Source: Nocardia speluncae NBRC 108251 (GTDB lineage Bacteria; Actinomycetota; Actinomycetes; Mycobacteriales; Mycobacteriaceae). From it: DNA of 64,000 bases. Location: assembly GCF_001613245.1 (NCBI RefSeq), contig NZ_BDBZ01000009.1, forward strand, positions 124,001 to 188,000, given 5' to 3'. Below the pieces are notes generated by a model. It was not told where the DNA came from, made no database searches, and worked only from the letters and a program-made list of their open reading frames with translations. Below are positions 44,583 through 53,300 of the stretch, one piece after another (positions within the stretch are counted from its first letter, which is position 1; the number at the start of each line of letters is the position of its first letter). The position numbers and the translations under genes are program-made.

Positions 44583-45596
44583 TCAGGCCGGCCCACCGGC
44601 ATGGCCTGATCCCGGTCCACCGGCGTGACCAGGGGCCGGAGCGGCGGCCTCGGCGAGCACCGCCGGTCCGGCGGCCCACCCGTCGGGGTCCGTCCATGCT
44701 TGGAGCGATCGCCTGGTTTCGAACCGCCGGAGCTCACCGGTGTGTGGATCGGTGAATTCCAGGGTCGCGGCCAGCAGCTGGAGCGGGCGGCGGTAGTCGT
44801 CGAGCTGTTTATCGGTGAGCACCGGGTAGAAATCGTCGCCGAGGATGGGGATACCGAGCGAATTCATATGCAGGCGCAGCTGGTGGGTGCGCCCGGTCGC
44901 CGGGTGCAACCGGTAGCGGCCGAGTTCACCGCGCCGTTCGAGAAGTTCGATGCGGGTGCGTGCGTTCGGCGGGCCCGCAACCTCCTGTGCCGCCAGGATG
45001 TGTTTTTCCTTGATGATCCGGCTGACCAGCTCGACCGGGAAATCCAGGCCGGGCCGGAATCCGGCCACGGCCTCGTATTCCTTGCGGACGTGTTGGCGCT
45101 GGAACATCGTCTGATAGGCGCCGCGAGATGCCGGATCGATCACGAACAGCATCAGCCCGGCGGTGGCGCGGTCGAGGCGGTGCGCGGGAATCAGATCGGG
45201 CAGGTCGAGTTCGCGGCGCAGTTTGACCAGCGCGGTCTGCAGAATATGGCTGCCGCGCGGGATGGTGGCAAGGAAGTGGGGTTTATCGGCGATCAGGATG
45301 GTGTCGTCGCGGTAGACGATCGGAATATCGAACGGGACCGGGTGCTCGGCGGGGAGGTCGCGATGGAACCAGACCGCGCCACCGGGAACAAAGGGGGAGT
45401 CGAGGCCGAGCGGGCCTTCCAGATCGACGATCTCGCCGGCGCGCAGCATTTCGTCGATGCGGGCGGGTTCGACTCGCGGCAATCGGTGGATCAGATGCTC
45501 GCGCAGGCTCGGCCAGTTACCTTCTTCGGGGAGCCGTAGCCGGGCCGGGTCGAGCCCGTACCGCTTCGGCAGCGGGGGCTGCTGCCTTCTTCGCAT
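44583..45596 (-). CDS. RluA-family pseudouridine synthase
   Basis: 337 residues. Converts uridine to pseudouridine in rRNA or tRNA. The catalytic Asp is in HRLDRATAGLMLF; GRTHQLRLHMNSLGIPILGD is the second family motif. The N-terminal part resembles an S4-like RNA-binding unit (WPSLREHLIHRLP, IDEMLRAGEIV). A short Gly/Ala/Pro-rich tail is unusual but harmless-looking. The target uridine is unknown. It is likely transcribed separately from the neighbouring siderophore-interacting gene. Confidence 0.9.
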   Translation of the reverse strand: MRRRQQPPLPKRYGLDPARLRLPEEGNWPSLREHLIHRLPRVEPARIDEMLRAGEIVDLEGPLGLDSPFVPGGAVWFHRDLPAEHPVPFDIPIVYRDDTILIADKPHFLATIPRGSHILQTALVKLRRELDLPDLIPAHRLDRATAGLMLFVIDPASRGAYQTMFQRQHVRKEYEAVAGFRPGLDFPVELVSRIIKEKHILAAQEVAGPPNARTRIELLERRGELGRYRLHPATGRTHQLRLHMNSLGIPILGDDFYPVLTDKQLDDYRRPLQLLAATLEFTDPHTGELRRFETRRSLQAWTDPDGWAAGPAVLAEAAAPAPGHAGGPGSGHAGGPA

Positions 45597-45647
45597 CGTC
45601 GCAGCATAGTCGGCGCGACCCGGGCGGCTTCGGGGTGGACCGGTCGG

Positions 45648-46349
45648 CTATTTCCAGTAACCCTGTGCTTTGATCTGGGTTTTCGGCAGCGTGCCGCGCA
45701 GAGTTTTCACCACGGCGCGGGTGGTGGCGGCATCGCAGGCGACCCACGCGAACGCATCCCGGGCGACGGTGAGTCCTTGGGCTGCCTCGCGTATGGCCCG
45801 GCCGTCGTCGACGCGCTGGAGCCAGGTCACCGTGTGGTGCGGTTTGTTGCGTACCGGCAGAGTGGGGTCGGATTCGTATTGCCATTCCAGCCATACCCGT
45901 GCCGGTGTGTTGCCGATGGCTTCGAGCAGGGTGTTCACCGCAGGTAGCGACGCGCTGTCACCGAAGATCACGTATTCGCCCGGGGTGGTGGCGGGCAGCT
46001 CGAAGTTCGAGCCCAGCACGGAGGTTTCGATGACCTCGCCGATCTGTGCGCGCTCGGCCCATGCGCCGGCCGGGCCGGTGTGGACGGCGAATTCGATGTA
46101 GAAGTGGTCGTTGCCGGGGTCCTGGTCGATCAGGGTGTAGCCGCGGTGGTGGAGTTTGTCGGTTTCGGCGTCCGGAATCCACAACCGGATGAACTGGGTG
46201 GGATGAACGGGATGGTCGTTCAGCAGCCCGCCGGCAGTGAAACCGATGCGGATGTATTTGTCGGTGATCCGCTCGGTGGTAGTGACTGTCAGCCGGTAGT
46301 CCTCGGCCCGCCACACCTTCATGATTACGCCATTACCGCCTCTACCCAT
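45648..46349 (-). CDS. Siderophore-interacting protein (FAD-dependent ferric-siderophore reductase)
   Basis: 233 residues of the ViuB/SIP family, which reduces iron in imported ferric siderophores in the cytoplasm. FAD-binding signature RLWIPDAETDKLHHRGYTLIDQDP, the ASLPAVNTLLEAIG helix and the final AWVACDAATTRAVVKTLRG...KAQGYWK are typical. An IdeR-like box abuts the start codon, so it should be made under iron limitation. MKVWRAEDYRLTV at 46322 is a possible internal start, as the first ATG has no SD and might be leaderless. It heads the minus-strand side of the iron-regulated island. Confidence 0.92.
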   Translation of the reverse strand: MGRGGNGVIMKVWRAEDYRLTVTTTERITDKYIRIGFTAGGLLNDHPVHPTQFIRLWIPDAETDKLHHRGYTLIDQDPGNDHFYIEFAVHTGPAGAWAERAQIGEVIETSVLGSNFELPATTPGEYVIFGDSASLPAVNTLLEAIGNTPARVWLEWQYESDPTLPVRNKPHHTVTWLQRVDDGRAIREAAQGLTVARDAFAWVACDAATTRAVVKTLRGTLPKTQIKAQGYWK

Positions 46350-46368
46350 GCAGGTTAGCGTAACCTAA
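46350..46368. promoter_or_regulatory. IdeR/DtxR-type iron box (siderophore-interacting gene)
   Basis: gcaggttagcgtaacctaa matches about 15 of 19 positions of TTAGGTTAGGCTAACCTAA, with a symmetric AGGTTA...TAACCT core. It lies directly against the start codon of the siderophore-interacting protein gene, where bound IdeR-Fe would block a leaderless or very short-leader promoter. Confidence 0.8.
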
Positions 46369-46471
46369 CTTCGATGTGGTGTCGGGGTTTGTCGAGACTC
46401 CTTGCCGGGGCGGGGAGTCCGTCCGTTTGCGTGTATCGGACGGATCCTGTTCGCGCGACATTGGTGAAGAT

Positions 46472-46490
46472 GTTAGCTTAGCCTAAGCGA
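46472..46490. promoter_or_regulatory. IdeR-like box in the divergent gap
   Basis: gttagcttagcctaagcga keeps the TTAG...CCTAAG symmetry of iron boxes. It is the middle of three such sites in the 321-base gap between the siderophore-interacting gene and the adenylation-like gene. Confidence 0.6.
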
Positions 46491-46542
46491 ATTGTGAGAT
46501 GAAAATGGAAGATGCTTGTATGGAGAATCCCACTCTCGCAAT

Positions 46543-46561
46543 GTAAGGTAAGCCTAAGTGT
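46543..46561. promoter_or_regulatory. IdeR-like box before the adenylation-like gene
   Basis: gtaaggtaagcctaagtgt shares its core taaggtaagcct with the box before the lysine N-oxygenase gene. It ends 109 bases before the ATG of the adenylation-like gene, a normal promoter position. Confidence 0.7.
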
Positions 46562-46670
46562 AAGGGTGTCAGGGTTCGGTGGTGACCGTGCCGAGCAGTG
46601 AAGCGGGAGCGGTGGTGAGCGATCCGATGGTGGTCGGTGCCCGAGTGCTGCCCGCGCCAGGAGGTGACCG

Positions 46671-47723
46671 ATGACCGTCGTCGACGATATCCGGGGAATC
46701 GATTCGCTCGTCGTTGCGAGCCCGACAGCCGGTGAACGGGAACGCATCCTGGGCGAATGGGCCACCGGTGTCGAACCGTATGACCTGTCCCCACTGGTTA
46801 CCGTGATCCGGCACGGTCATATGGTGCCCGGTACGCGGGTTGCCGCCCGCTGTGGCGGCGATGTGGTGACCTACGGTGAATTGTTCGGCCGGCTCGATGG
46901 GATCGAAGGGGTACGTGGTTCGTCCGCGCTGCCCACCCCCACCGGACTCGCCGCGCTGCTCGCCGAATTCGTCACGGCCTCCCGGGTCGGTGCCGGCCGT
47001 TTCGGTTGCGCCGGTCTGCTGCTCGGCGCCGATGCACTCGCGGTAGCCGTTGCCGACCGCCGCGGTGTCGCCGCCGACCGCCGCCTGCGCCGGGTCGATC
47101 CCGCGATGCGGCCCGCGGACGTCCGGCTGCTGGCACTGCCGTGGGGCGATCCGCAGAACACGGTCGACCTGCTGGCGGCCTGGTCCTCGGGTGCGTCGGT
47201 CGTGGTGCCGACCGAAGCGCAGCGCCGCGACCCGGCTGCACTGGCCGCACTCATCGAGACCCACGCGGTATCGCAGATAGTCGCCGAGGCCGAACTTCCG
47301 ATCTGTCTCGCCGAGTCCGGGGCAGACCGGATGCCGACCGTGGCGCGCTGGGATCTGGTCGGCACCGATGGTGGTTCGGCGCTGCCGGATGCGGTGCGCC
47401 GGTTGTCGCCGGATGCGGTGGCGACCGTCGCCTATCACGCCTCTGCCTACCTGGGTGCAGTCGCGCGCGGGCCGCTGGCGGCGACCGCCTGGACCCGTCC
47501 GGTGCCCGGTGCGAAGGTGCTGTTGCTGGATGAGGGCCGGTTGGTTCCGCCGGGTGTCGTCGGTGATGTTCACGTCGGCGGCCGCGCGCTGGGGGCGGAA
47601 TTCGCCGGTGATCTCGAACGTGAGCGGTTCGTCGGTGATCCGTATGAACCCGACGCGCGCCTGTTCCGGACAGGTCATCGGGGCTGGTGGACCTCCGAGG
47701 GTCGGTTGATCATCGAATCCTGA
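46671..47723 (+). CDS. Stand-alone adenylation-like pseudo-domain
   Basis: 350 residues that align by eye with the N-terminal core of an NRPS adenylation domain: GERERILGEWATG at the start, VTYGELFGRLDGIEG, PVPGAKVLLLDEGRLVPPGVVGDVHVGGRALG, and RLFRTGHRGWW, where active domains have RTGD. The ATP loop (SGxTGxPKG), the YGxTE motif and the C-terminal subdomain with the catalytic Lys are all missing. The ribosome binding site (aggaggtgacc just before ATG) is near-perfect and IdeR-like boxes lie upstream. Expression under iron starvation is therefore expected, although the chemistry is absent. It may be a decayed enzyme or a structural partner of the siderophore NRPS. Confidence 0.75.
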   Translation: MTVVDDIRGIDSLVVASPTAGERERILGEWATGVEPYDLSPLVTVIRHGHMVPGTRVAARCGGDVVTYGELFGRLDGIEGVRGSSALPTPTGLAALLAEFVTASRVGAGRFGCAGLLLGADALAVAVADRRGVAADRRLRRVDPAMRPADVRLLALPWGDPQNTVDLLAAWSSGASVVVPTEAQRRDPAALAALIETHAVSQIVAEAELPICLAESGADRMPTVARWDLVGTDGGSALPDAVRRLSPDAVATVAYHASAYLGAVARGPLAATAWTRPVPGAKVLLLDEGRLVPPGVVGDVHVGGRALGAEFAGDLERERFVGDPYEPDARLFRTGHRGWWTSEGRLIIES

Positions 47724-47857
47724 GCGCGGCGGGCTGTGCTTTGGGGCTGCTCGCGAATCGCGCCTTAGGTCCCGGTATTCGTGCTGTTCACAGGCTTTTC
47801 GGCTGAGCATTCGCGTTATTCTCCGATCGGACCGAAGGTTTCGTCACCCAACCTGAT

Positions 47858-47876
47858 GTAAGGTAAGCCTATGCGA
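47858..47876. promoter_or_regulatory. IdeR-like box before the lysine N-oxygenase gene
   Basis: gtaaggtaagcctatgcga has the same taaggtaagcct core as the box at 46543. It lies 91 bases before the GTG start of the mbtG-like gene. Confidence 0.65.
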
Positions 47877-47967
47877 ACTCGGGTGGTTCGGCCTGTCCCG
47901 TGCGACAGGCGCCGCCGTGTAGAACGAGGCGCGACGCCATCGGGCTGTCGGGAAAGTGGGAGAACCA

Positions 47968-49260
47968 GTGGACAGACTTCTGGTGGTGGGTGCGGGCCCC
48001 AAAGCCATGGCGGTTGCGGCCAAGGCGTATGTGCTGCGCGAAATGGGTCTGCCGGCGCCGCATGTCACCGTGGTCGAACCCGATGCGGTGGGCGGGAATT
48101 GGCTGGCGACCGGCGGGTGGACCGACGGCAGGCACCGGCTGGGGACCAGCCCGGAGAAAGATATCGGCTTCCCGTATCACTCGACCTGGGCGCGCGGCCA
48201 CAATCACGCCGTCAACCAGGCCATGATGGGCTTCGGGTGGACGGCCTTCCTGATCGATCGCGGCACCTACGCGGAATGGGTGGATCGCGGACGGCCGAGT
48301 CCGGAACACAACCTCTGGGCGAAATATCTACAGTGGGTGGCACGTAAGTCCAGGGTGGAAGTGGTGCGTGGCCGGGTGCGCACCATTCGGGCGGAGGGTG
48401 CCGGCTGGCGGGTCACTGTAGAAGGTGCGGACGGGGAAACCGCCGAGATCGACGCGCAGCGGTTGATGATCACCGGTCCGGGTGACAGCAGGCGGGCGCT
48501 GGCCGAGCATCCGAAGCTGTTGAGTATCGCCGACTTCTGGGATCTGGCGGGTAGGCGGAAATTGCCGGCGTCCTCCCGGGCCGCGGTGATAGGTGGCGGT
48601 GAGACAGCGGGTTCGGCCATGGACGAACTGGTCCGCCATGATGTGCTGACGGTGTCGGTGATCTCGCCCGCGGCCACCATCTACACGCGGGGTGAGAGTT
48701 ATTTCGAGAACTCGCTGTTCAGCGATCCTGCCAAATGGCGGGCCCTGAGCGTCGCCGAACGCCGGGATGTGGTGCGGCGGACGGACCGGGGCGTGTTCTC
48801 GGTGCGGGTGCAGGAGACGCTGCTCGCGGACAACCGGGTGCATCATTTGCAGGGCCGGGTGGTCCGGGTGGCCGATCAGGGCGACGGGGTGGCGCTGACC
48901 TTGCGTAACGACTCCCGGCCCGATCAAACGCACGCCTTCGACCTGGTGGTCGACGCGATCGGCGGTCAGCCGCTGTGGTTCCTGGACCTGTTCGACGACG
49001 AGGTTGCGGACCTGTTCGAACTGGCTGTGGGCGGCCCGGTCACGCAGGCGCGGATCGAGGCCGTGATGGGGTTCGATCTGACGGTCGAGGGTTTACCCGC
49101 GAAGTTGTACCTGCCCAATATGGCCGGTTTGGCGCAAGGGCCGGGATTCCCGAATCTCAGTTGCCTGGGCGAACTTTCCGACCGGATCTTGGCGAGCGCA
49201 CCGGCACTGGCGGGCACGGCGGCGCACTCGGAACTGCCGGAGCACGTCCGGACACACTGA
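47968..49260 (+). CDS. mbtG: L-lysine N6-oxygenase, MbtG/NbtG-like
   Basis: 430 residues. A flavin-dependent enzyme that hydroxylates the side-chain nitrogen of lysine to make the hydroxamate of mycobactin/nocobactin siderophores. FAD site LLVVGAGPKAMAVAAKAYVLREMG, then NWLATGGWTDGRHRLGTSPEKDIGFPY, and the NADPH-site AAVIGGGETAGSAMDEL follow the mycobacterial MbtG pattern closely. The C-terminal GPGFPNLSCLGELSDRIL is also shared. GTG at 47968 follows gggaga at about five bases. An IdeR-like box is upstream and the formyltransferase gene follows 63 bases later. Confidence 0.93.
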   Translation: MDRLLVVGAGPKAMAVAAKAYVLREMGLPAPHVTVVEPDAVGGNWLATGGWTDGRHRLGTSPEKDIGFPYHSTWARGHNHAVNQAMMGFGWTAFLIDRGTYAEWVDRGRPSPEHNLWAKYLQWVARKSRVEVVRGRVRTIRAEGAGWRVTVEGADGETAEIDAQRLMITGPGDSRRALAEHPKLLSIADFWDLAGRRKLPASSRAAVIGGGETAGSAMDELVRHDVLTVSVISPAATIYTRGESYFENSLFSDPAKWRALSVAERRDVVRRTDRGVFSVRVQETLLADNRVHHLQGRVVRVADQGDGVALTLRNDSRPDQTHAFDLVVDAIGGQPLWFLDLFDDEVADLFELAVGGPVTQARIEAVMGFDLTVEGLPAKLYLPNMAGLAQGPGFPNLSCLGELSDRILASAPALAGTAAHSELPEHVRTH

Positions 49261-49270
49261 CGAGCCTTAC

Positions 49271-49289
49271 CTAGGCTAGGCTTGCCTTA
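49271..49289. promoter_or_regulatory. IdeR-like box before the formyltransferase gene
   Basis: ctaggctaggcttgcctta matches about 14 of 19 positions of the iron-box consensus and ends 34 bases before the ATG. A second overlapping half-site (ttacctagg) precedes it. Confidence 0.65.
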
Positions 49290-49323
49290 CTTTTACCCAG
49301 CAACATATAGATGAGGTTCGTTG

Positions 49324-50265
49324 ATGCGTATCGTGTCGTTCGGGTTCCAGACCTGGGGCCGAAAGACTCTGCAGGCGCTGATCGATTCCGAGCACGAGGT
49401 GGTGCTCGCGGTCACCCATCCCGCCAGCGAGGATTCCTACAAGGGGATCTGGTCGGATTCGGTGGAGGAACTGGCCCGCGAACACGGGATCCCGGTCCAT
49501 CTCACCGAACGGGCCGATACCGAGACGATCGACCTCGTCAAACGCGCCGAACCCGATGTGATCGTGGTGAACAGCTGGTACACCTGGATGCCGCCCGAGC
49601 TGTACACCATGCCCACCCACGGCACCCTCAACCTGCATGATTCGCTGCTGCCGAAATTCACCGGTTTCTCCCCGGTGCTGTGGGCCCTGATCAGCGGAGC
49701 CGACGAATTCGGCCTGACTGTGCACCGGATGGACGAACAGCTCGACACCGGCGACATCCTGGTGCAGCATTCGCTGCCCATCGGCCCGGACACCACCGGC
49801 ACAGAGCTGGTACTCGCCGGGATGGAACTCATTCCCGGCGCGGTGCACGAAGCGCTGGAAGCACTCGCCTCCGGCACCGCGCAGTGGCGCCCGCAGGACA
49901 AAGCCGCCCGCACCTATTTCCACAAGCGTTCCGACCGGGACAGCCGGATGGACTGGAATCAGCAGGCCCCGGATCTCGAACGTTTCGTCCGGGCACTGTC
50001 CGCGCCCTACCCCCGCGCATTCAGCCACTACCGCGGCGAGCGGATCGAGGTCCTGGAATCCAGTGTGTCGGCGGCCCGCTACGGCGGCACCCCGGGCCGG
50101 GTCATCGTGCAGGAGGGCGGCGGAGTCGTGGTGTGCGGACCGGACGCCTACCGCGGTGACAACCACGGCCTGTTGATCACCCGGGTCCGCGCGGCCGACG
50201 GTGCGGAGCACAGCGGTGCCGAATTCTTCCGGCGCGGTGGATATCTGACCGATACGCCGGAGTAG
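49324..50265 (+). CDS. Formyltransferase for hydroxamate siderophore (FxbA-like)
   Basis: About 313 residues with the methionyl-tRNA formyltransferase fold: MRIVSFGFQTWGRKTLQAL, the catalytic GTLNLHDSLLPKFTGFSP (Asn, His and following residues) and LTVHRMDEQLDTGDIL. It should transfer formyl from formyl-tetrahydrofolate to the N-hydroxylated lysine (or ornithine) made by the preceding enzyme, as FxbA does for exochelin. A housekeeping role is unlikely given the iron box and neighbours. gaggt lies six bases upstream of the ATG. Formyl hydroxamates occur in formobactin, brasilibactin and amamistatin, which are nocobactin-like. Confidence 0.85.
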   Translation: MRIVSFGFQTWGRKTLQALIDSEHEVVLAVTHPASEDSYKGIWSDSVEELAREHGIPVHLTERADTETIDLVKRAEPDVIVVNSWYTWMPPELYTMPTHGTLNLHDSLLPKFTGFSPVLWALISGADEFGLTVHRMDEQLDTGDILVQHSLPIGPDTTGTELVLAGMELIPGAVHEALEALASGTAQWRPQDKAARTYFHKRSDRDSRMDWNQQAPDLERFVRALSAPYPRAFSHYRGERIEVLESSVSAARYGGTPGRVIVQEGGGVVVCGPDAYRGDNHGLLITRVRAADGAEHSGAEFFRRGGYLTDTPE

Positions 50266-50335
50266 CGCCCGCCCGGCCGGTGCCCACGCGCCGGCCGGAG
50301 CAGCCGATCGAACGAGTACAGGGCCGGAGAGAATC

Positions 50336-53300
50336 ATGTCGATCATCGCCAACGACGCGAACCGTGCGGCCCGGCCGGACGAAGGCGACCGGACCCCGCC
50401 GAACCGGTACCCGCTCTCGTCCGGGCAACGCCGCGCCTGGTTCCTTCAGACGCGCGACCCCGGCGATACCGCGCTCAACCTGCCCGTCGGCTACCGATTG
50501 CAGGGCTCGCTGGACAGCGAACGGCTTCGCGCCGCCGTACAGTCCGTCACCGATCGGCACGAGATCCTGCGCACCACCTACGGCCTGGACTCCGACGGCG
50601 AACCGTATCAGCAGGTGCGCACCGACCTGCTCCTGCCATGGCAGGAGCACGATCTGCGCGACCTGGCGGCCGAACCCGCGCGCCGCCGAGCCGAGGTGCT
50701 CACCCGGCGGGCACTGGCCAGGCCCTTCGACCCGGCCGCCGAAACACCACTGCGGGTGACGCTGATCCGCCTTGCCGCGAGCGAATACCTGCTGTTGCTG
50801 GTGGTGCACACGATCGCCTGGGATGACGAATCGGCATCCATATTCGCCGCCGAACTGTCTGTCGCGTACAACGACACGACCCTGGCGCCACCACCGGTGC
50901 GGTTCATCGAACAGTTCGGCGAAGCAGCGGGCGGCGACGACCGGGAGTACTGGCGGCAGTCCCTGACTCCGCTGCCGGAGGCGCTGGAACTACCCGGTCG
51001 GCCCGCGCCGCGCGGGGCCGGGCCGGCAACGGTCGAACATACGTCGCGACCCCTGCCCGCGACCCTGCTCGACCTGGCCCGAGAGGCCGCCGCCGGGGCC
51101 GGGACCGACGAAACCACCGTGCTGCTCGCCGCTTTCGCCGCCCTCGTACATCGCTATACCGGCGCCGATGATTTCCTGGTGGCCGTGCCCGCCAGTACCC
51201 GCGGTCTGCGAGCGGCCGGGGTGATCGGCTATTTCGGCAACACCGTCCTGATCCGTGCGACCCCACGGCCCGAACAGAGCTTCGCCGAATTCCACGCCGG
51301 CCTCGCCGCCACGGTTGCCGGTGGCCGCGCGCATCGCCGAATCGGTATCGACGAGGTGGTCCATGCGGTCAATCCGGACCGCACGGGCGCGCGGGACGGG
51401 TTGGCACAGTTGGCGCGGATCGGGTTCGGCATACGCGAGCCGATCGCCGTACCGGAACTGGCCGGTGTGCGTGCGACCCTGGAGACGTCCGGTTCACCGG
51501 ATGCGCCGGTGCCGCTGCGGATCACAGTGGTGCTCGACCGGGACCGCCCGCGGCTGGTTGCCGATCACCGCTCCGAACAACTGGACCGGCCGCTGGTCGA
51601 GCAACTACTCGGTCACTATGTCCAGCTGCTGGACAGTGTCCTGCACGATCCGGGCGCCCGGATCGGCGAACTCGATCTGTTCGGTCACCGCGACCGGGCC
51701 GCGCTGCTCGCGCGATCGCACGGTGCGCTGGTCCCCCACGCTCCGGCGACGCTCGTCGCGCTGGTAGAAGAGCGTGTCGCGGCCGCGGGGGACGACGCCG
51801 CCGTGGTGGCACCCGCAGCGGCGGGCGGCGCGGATCTGGAACTGAGCTACCGCGAACTCAACGGCCGGGCGAACAGGCTGGCCCGCGAACTCGTCGCCCA
51901 GGGCATCGGCACCGACGATCTCGTCGCCGTGCGAATCGCGAATTCCGCCGAGTTCGTGGTGGCGGTGCTGGCGGTGCTGAAGGCGGGTGCTGCCTACTTG
52001 CCGATCGACCCGGCCTACCCGGAGCAGCGGATCGACTTCCTGGACCGGGATGCGCGGCCACGGCTGGTGCTCGGCCGCGCCGAACTGGCGGCCGCCGAGG
52101 AGCGGGCGGCCGGTCTGCCCGGCCACGACCTCTCCGATATCGAACGGGTGCGGCCACTTCGTCCAGGCAACCTCGCCTATGTCATCTACACCTCCGGTTC
52201 GACGGGGACGCCGAAGGGGGTCGGTGTCGCACACGCCGCGATCGCCGAGCACCTGCGTGGTTTCGGTGCCGAATGGGATATGACGGCGCAGGATCGGTTG
52301 TTGCAGTCGTCGTCGGTCAGTTTCGATGCCTCCCTGCTCGATATCTTCCTCACCCTGTCTCTCGGCGCCTGCCTGGTGATTCCGAAACCCGATGCGCTGC
52401 GCGATATTCCGTATATCTCGGAACTGATCGGCCGGTACGGGGTGACCGTGCTGCATATGGTGCCCTCGCTGCTGAGTACCTTCCTGATGCTGCCGGAGGT
52501 GACCGAATGGCGTGCACTGCGCCGAGTGCCGGTGGGTGGTGAGGCGCTGCTCGGTGAGGTGGCCGATCGCTTCGCCAGGGTTTTCGACGCGGAACTGCGC
52601 AACCACTACGGTCCGACCGAGGCCGTGGTGTCGGCCACCCATCTGACTGTGCGCGGGCCACAGGGCGCCGGGGTGGTCCCCGTCGGAGTGCCCAACCGGA
52701 ATGTTTACGTCTACCTGCTGGACAACCGGTTACAGCTGGTTCCCGACGGGGTGCTCGGCGAGATCTACCTCGGTGGTGCGCAGCTGGCTCGCGGCTACCT
52801 GCACCGCGCCGGCTTGACCGCCGAGCGGTTCGTTGCCGACCCTTTCCACCCCGGGCAGCGGCTGTACCGGACCGGTGATCTGGCGCGGCGCAACAGTCGC
52901 GGTGAGATCGAATTCGCCGGCCGTGCCGACGAACAGGTGAAGGTTCGCGGGCACCGGATCGAATCCGGTGAGGTGCAGGCGGCGCTGTCCGCGCATCCCG
53001 GAGTCGGGGCCTGTGCGGTGGTCGCGTTCCAGGAGCCGGTCACCGGAACGGGGCTGGCCGCCTATCTGGTGCCTGCCGCGGGAGCACTGGATGTAGCCGA
53101 AGTCCGTGCGTTCGCCGCGAAATCGTTACCGGACTACATGCTGCCCACCGCGTGGGCGGTACTCGCGGAAATTCCCCTCACCGAACACGGCAAACTCGAC
53201 AAACGCGCACTGCCCGAACCGCGCCGGTTCGCCACCGGCGAGCGACGTCCGCCGAGTACGCCCACCGAGATCCGGCTGGCCGAATTGTTCGGCGCACTCT

